Shown here: positions 5,383 to 8,321 of the stretch, piece by piece
Layout of the letters: each line of letters begins with the position of its first letter
How positions within the stretch are numbered: position 1 is the stretch's first letter
Source: Cytophagales bacterium
GTDB lineage: Bacteria > Bacteroidota > Bacteroidia > Cytophagales > Cyclobacteriaceae
Reading direction: 5' to 3'
Length of the DNA: 8,321 bases
Assembly: GCA_029262935.1 (NCBI GenBank)
Contig: JAJCYK010000043.1
Span: 1 to 8,321 of the forward strand
The notes under the pieces: generated by a model
The model's input: only the letters and a program-made list of their open reading frames with translations
Database searches by the model: none
What the model was told of the DNA's origin: nothing
Program-made: the position numbers and the translations under genes

Positions 5383-8321
5383 ATGGCTAGAGCACAAAAA
5401 TTCGGCACCTTCGGGGGAGTATTCGTTCCTTCCGTACTTACCATACTAGGGGTAATCATGTACCTACGTCTAGGTTGGGTGGTTGGTAATGCAGGATTAA
5501 TTGGTACCATCATAATTATCCTAATTGCCCATGTCATTTCTGTGACCACGGGCTTATCGGTATCTTCTATTGCCACTGATAAAAAAATAAAGGCAGGGGG
5601 TATATACTATGTTCTTTCCAGGAGTTTAGGGCTACCCATTGGAGGTGCCATTGGAATCGCTCTGTTTGTGGCGACGGCTCTCAGCATCTCTATGTATATT
5701 GTTGGTTTTGGTGAAAGTTTCAATCATGTTATTGGGTTCAGCCATCCAGAAATGGATGTGGCTGAAAGGATCAATAATCTTCGTATTACAGGAACCATCA
5801 CCTTAATATTAGTCACCACTATAGCATTAGTTAGCACTTCTTTAGCTATTAAAGCGCAATACTACATTCTTGGTGCCATCGGCCTTTCCATTATTTCCAT
5901 TATCGCCGGAGGCCTTTTTAATGATCACGATTTCACAGTCTCTGCAGTGAATTTGTTTTCCGGAGAGGGATCCGCATCTATGGAAGTTGTATTTGCCATT
6001 TTCTTTCCAGCGGTGACTGGTTTTACTGCTGGGATAGCGATGTCAGGTGACCTCAAGGATCCCAAAAAATCCATCCCTACGGGAACGATGGCAGCCATTG
6101 GAGTAGGTTTAGTGGTGTATATCGGTTTAGCCATTTTCCTGGCTACCACTATTGATGCAAATGCTTTGATGGAGGATACCAATATCTTAGCGAAAATAGC
6201 CCTATTTTCTGCTTATGGGGCCCCTTTTTTAATGGCAGGAATTTGGGGAGCCACGTTGTCATCGGCCTTGGGCGGTATCCTAGGGGGACCCCGGATTTTA
6301 CAAGCCATGTCCATTGATAAGGTGACTCCGAAATTATTTAGTAAAGGAGTTGGCAAGTCAAACGAACCCAGAAATGCCTTGTTATTTTCTTTTGTAATTG
6401 CTGAGGCCGGCATTCTAATTGGAGAGCTTGATTTGATTGCACCTATTGTTTCTATGTTTTATCTGGCTGCCTATGGGTTCATCAACCTTACCTCAGCCCT
6501 TGAAAGTTGGTCAGGATCTGATTTCAAGCCCACGTTTAAAATCCCGAGAGCTGTAAGTCTATTGGGAGCAATTGCCACTTTCGGGGTTATGTTCAAGCTG
6601 GACATGATTGCCATGTTTGCTTCGTTTGTAGTTATTGGCTTGATCTTTCTTTATCTGACCAAAAAACAGATCAACTTGGGGTTCAGTGATGTCTGGCAAG
6701 GCGTGTGGTCTGAGGTGGTGAGAATGGCTTTGTTCCGAATGAGTCAAAACAAACCAGATAAAAGAAGTTGGCGCCCCAATATTATACTTTTTAGCGGCAG
6801 CACCGATAGAAGACCCCATCTATTGGAATACGGAAGAAGACTTGTGGGTCGATTGGGGTTACTTTCCAACTTTGATTTAGTAGAAGATCCAGCTACCGAT
6901 ACGCTTTTTGCGAGACGAGAACAGCCTGTTGAAAGTTCGGACACCAATAAAGGGATATTCACTCGTCGGTATAGCTGCCAAGATGTTTATTCGGGAATAG
7001 AAAGAATTGCTGAAACTTACGGCTTTTCAGGTTTGGAGCCCAATACTATATTAATTGGTTGGGCGCGCTATAGCCAAGACCCTTTAAGATTCAGCTTATT
7101 AGTTAAAAAGTTCCAACAATTGGACTACAGCTTGCTTATTATGGACTACGATCAGCAGGTTGGGTTTGGTGATAAAAAGAGGATTGACATATGGTGGGAG
7201 GGAAGAGGTCGGCATGTTTCCTTCGCATTAACAATCTCCAGATTTCTGAGTACCTCCGATGATTGGCAAGGGGCGGCGATTAACTTGTATATTTTGGCGG
7301 ATACGAGTCAGGTAGATGATGCCATACTTTATGAGATATTGGATCAAGCTCAGGAAGAGCTAAGAGTCACTTTAGATTTAAAAATAATAAATTCAGCGCT
7401 AGATCACAGAACTTTCTATGATACGGTTAAATCAGAATCCTCCCTTGCAGATTTAGTTTACCTGGAATTACCGGAATTAATCGCAGGAAGTGAAGAGGCG
7501 TACTTTCAAAATACGGACGCCCTGTGTAAAGAAATTGGCACAGTGATCTTATACAAAGCTTCTAAGGATTTTGACAGTATCGATTTGGGCCTTGGAAAAA
7601 GAGCCTTTAGTTATGCCACAGACGAGACTGCGCTGGTAACTCTAGAGGCACCAGATGCTGCTAACGTCCCAGTAATTGATCCCCCAATACAGCCGCTGAT
7701 AGCAGATAATTTCAGTGTGCTTGATGAAACGGTAAAACAGGTAGTAGTGGGCTATTATAGGGAATTTCTCATTCCGTATGCCAATAAGAATATTCAATTG
7801 GTACAATCAATCCAAGGACTAATTTCTCAAACCTATGATACACTGAGTGCTCAAAGCGATACTGCTGCTACTTTGCTTAGGTCCAGGAGTAAGGAACAAC
7901 GGGAATTACTTGCCAGTGTCTATGCCCAGATAGAAGATTTTCAATCACACGAACTGCGATTTCAGGAACAAATATTATCCACTGGCATTGATAAAGTTAC
8001 GGAGGAATTCGATGACATTGTTTCTAAATGCCCACCTCATTTGCTGGTAACCTATGATGGTTTGTTATCCGACGGAGATTATCAAAATTTCAACTGGTGG
8101 CAGCGACTAAAACATAAAATCTTAAAAAAACCACCTCGCTACCAGTTTAATTTTCAACAACTCACGGCTTTACAACTCAACCAACATATACCGCTAGCCT
8201 TACTAGAAATTCAAAAGCAAATCAATCAGGACAGCGATTTATTTGCTAATGATTTGCGAAAATACTTCCGACGTACGGTGGCAGGCCTTCAAAATCTAAA
8301 AAGTAAGGAGAATGATCATCG
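5383..8321 (+). CDS. SLC12-type cation-chloride cotransporter with long C-terminal tail, 3' end cut by window
   Basis: An uninterrupted frame of 979 codons plus two bases, with no stop before the window ends. Residues 7-40 (FGTFGGVFVPSVLTILGV...LRLGWVVGNAGL) match the first helix of SLC12 cotransporters and set the ATG at 5383. About 12 membrane helices follow up to residue 426. Side chains matching NKCC1 sites as I recall them are Y105 (SMYIVGF), P209 and T212 (FFPAVTG) for K+, A290, S293 and S294 (ATLSSAL) for Na+, and Y364 for Cl-. This suggests Na+-K+-2Cl- type symport at the inner membrane. The cytosolic part opens with WRPNIILFSGSTDRRPHLLEYGRRL (463-487), the SLC12 C-terminal, UspA-like domain, to about residue 750. 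Residues about 776-980 are an extra, largely helical tail with probable coiled coil, a charged stretch (NWWQRLKHKILKKPPRY, 904-920) and no family I recognise. Divergent from the Crp/Fnr-family gene. Transporter class is strong; ion specificity is inferred. Confidence 0.9.
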   Translation, partial: MARAQKFGTFGGVFVPSVLTILGVIMYLRLGWVVGNAGLIGTIIIILIAHVISVTTGLSVSSIATDKKIKAGGIYYVLSRSLGLPIGGAIGIALFVATALSISMYIVGFGESFNHVIGFSHPEMDVAERINNLRITGTITLILVTTIALVSTSLAIKAQYYILGAIGLSIISIIAGGLFNDHDFTVSAVNLFSGEGSASMEVVFAIFFPAVTGFTAGIAMSGDLKDPKKSIPTGTMAAIGVGLVVYIGLAIFLATTIDANALMEDTNILAKIALFSAYGAPFLMAGIWGATLSSALGGILGGPRILQAMSIDKVTPKLFSKGVGKSNEPRNALLFSFVIAEAGILIGELDLIAPIVSMFYLAAYGFINLTSALESWSGSDFKPTFKIPRAVSLLGAIATFGVMFKLDMIAMFASFVVIGLIFLYLTKKQINLGFSDVWQGVWSEVVRMALFRMSQNKPDKRSWRPNIILFSGSTDRRPHLLEYGRRLVGRLGLLSNFDLVEDPATDTLFARREQPVESSDTNKGIFTRRYSCQDVYSGIERIAETYGFSGLEPNTILIGWARYSQDPLRFSLLVKKFQQLDYSLLIMDYDQQVGFGDKKRIDIWWEGRGRHVSFALTISRFLSTSDDWQGAAINLYILADTSQVDDAILYEILDQAQEELRVTLDLKIINSALDHRTFYDTVKSESSLADLVYLELPELIAGSEEAYFQNTDALCKEIGTVILYKASKDFDSIDLGLGKRAFSYATDETALVTLEAPDAANVPVIDPPIQPLIADNFSVLDETVKQVVVGYYREFLIPYANKNIQLVQSIQGLISQTYDTLSAQSDTAATLLRSRSKEQRELLASVYAQIEDFQSHELRFQEQILSTGIDKVTEEFDDIVSKCPPHLLVTYDGLLSDGDYQNFNWWQRLKHKILKKPPRYQFNFQQLTALQLNQHIPLALLEIQKQINQDSDLFANDLRKYFRRTVAGLQNLKSKENDH

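Noticed and set aside
5925..6962. Several open frames of 66-86 codons on the minus strand (5925-6182, 6213-6413, 6559-6819, 6744-6962)
   Set aside because: They lie entirely inside the transporter gene, which has clear family motifs, and show no recognisable protein features.
1..8321. Defence system, CRISPR array, prophage or insertion sequence
   Set aside because: No repeat-spacer pattern, nuclease, transposase, integrase or terminal inverted repeats were seen on either strand.

Overview
The window looks like a chromosomal segment of a Bacteroidota bacterium (Cytophagia or Flavobacteriia type). The signs are a DUF4249 lipoprotein (a family known almost only from this phylum), A-rich leaders without Shine-Dalgarno sequences, lipoboxes with short hydrophobic signals, moderately AT-rich DNA, and a small Crp-type regulator of the kind common in this phylum. 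Genus cannot be read from the sequence.

Layout. (1) Positions 8-2617, plus strand: a clan GH-A glycoside hydrolase lipoprotein, then an orphan DUF4249 lipoprotein that has no ATG start. (2) Positions 2715-5189, minus strand, read right to left: a Crp/Fnr-family regulator, a 214-bp gap carrying a perfect 16-bp palindrome, then three small enzyme genes in a row: a tautomerase-like protein with N-terminal proline, an alpha/beta hydrolase, and an AhpD-like carboxymuconolactone decarboxylase-family protein. (3) Positions 5383-8321, plus strand: a very large SLC12-type cation-chloride cotransporter, divergent from the regulator gene and running off the right edge of the window.

How the genes may work together. 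The minus-strand block reads as one regulated cassette. The palindrome TTGTC-N4-GACAA has the 5-4-5 architecture of Crp/Fnr operators and sits about 80 bp upstream of the first enzyme, just downstream of the regulator gene. The three enzymes belong to families that handle small carbonyl, lactone or peroxide substrates, so a detoxification or small-molecule catabolism role is plausible, but no substrate can be assigned. The transporter keeps side chains matching the K+ and Na+ sites of animal NKCC proteins and carries a long C-terminal region beyond the usual SLC12 tail. No RNA genes, CRISPR arrays, insertion sequences or phage genes are visible.
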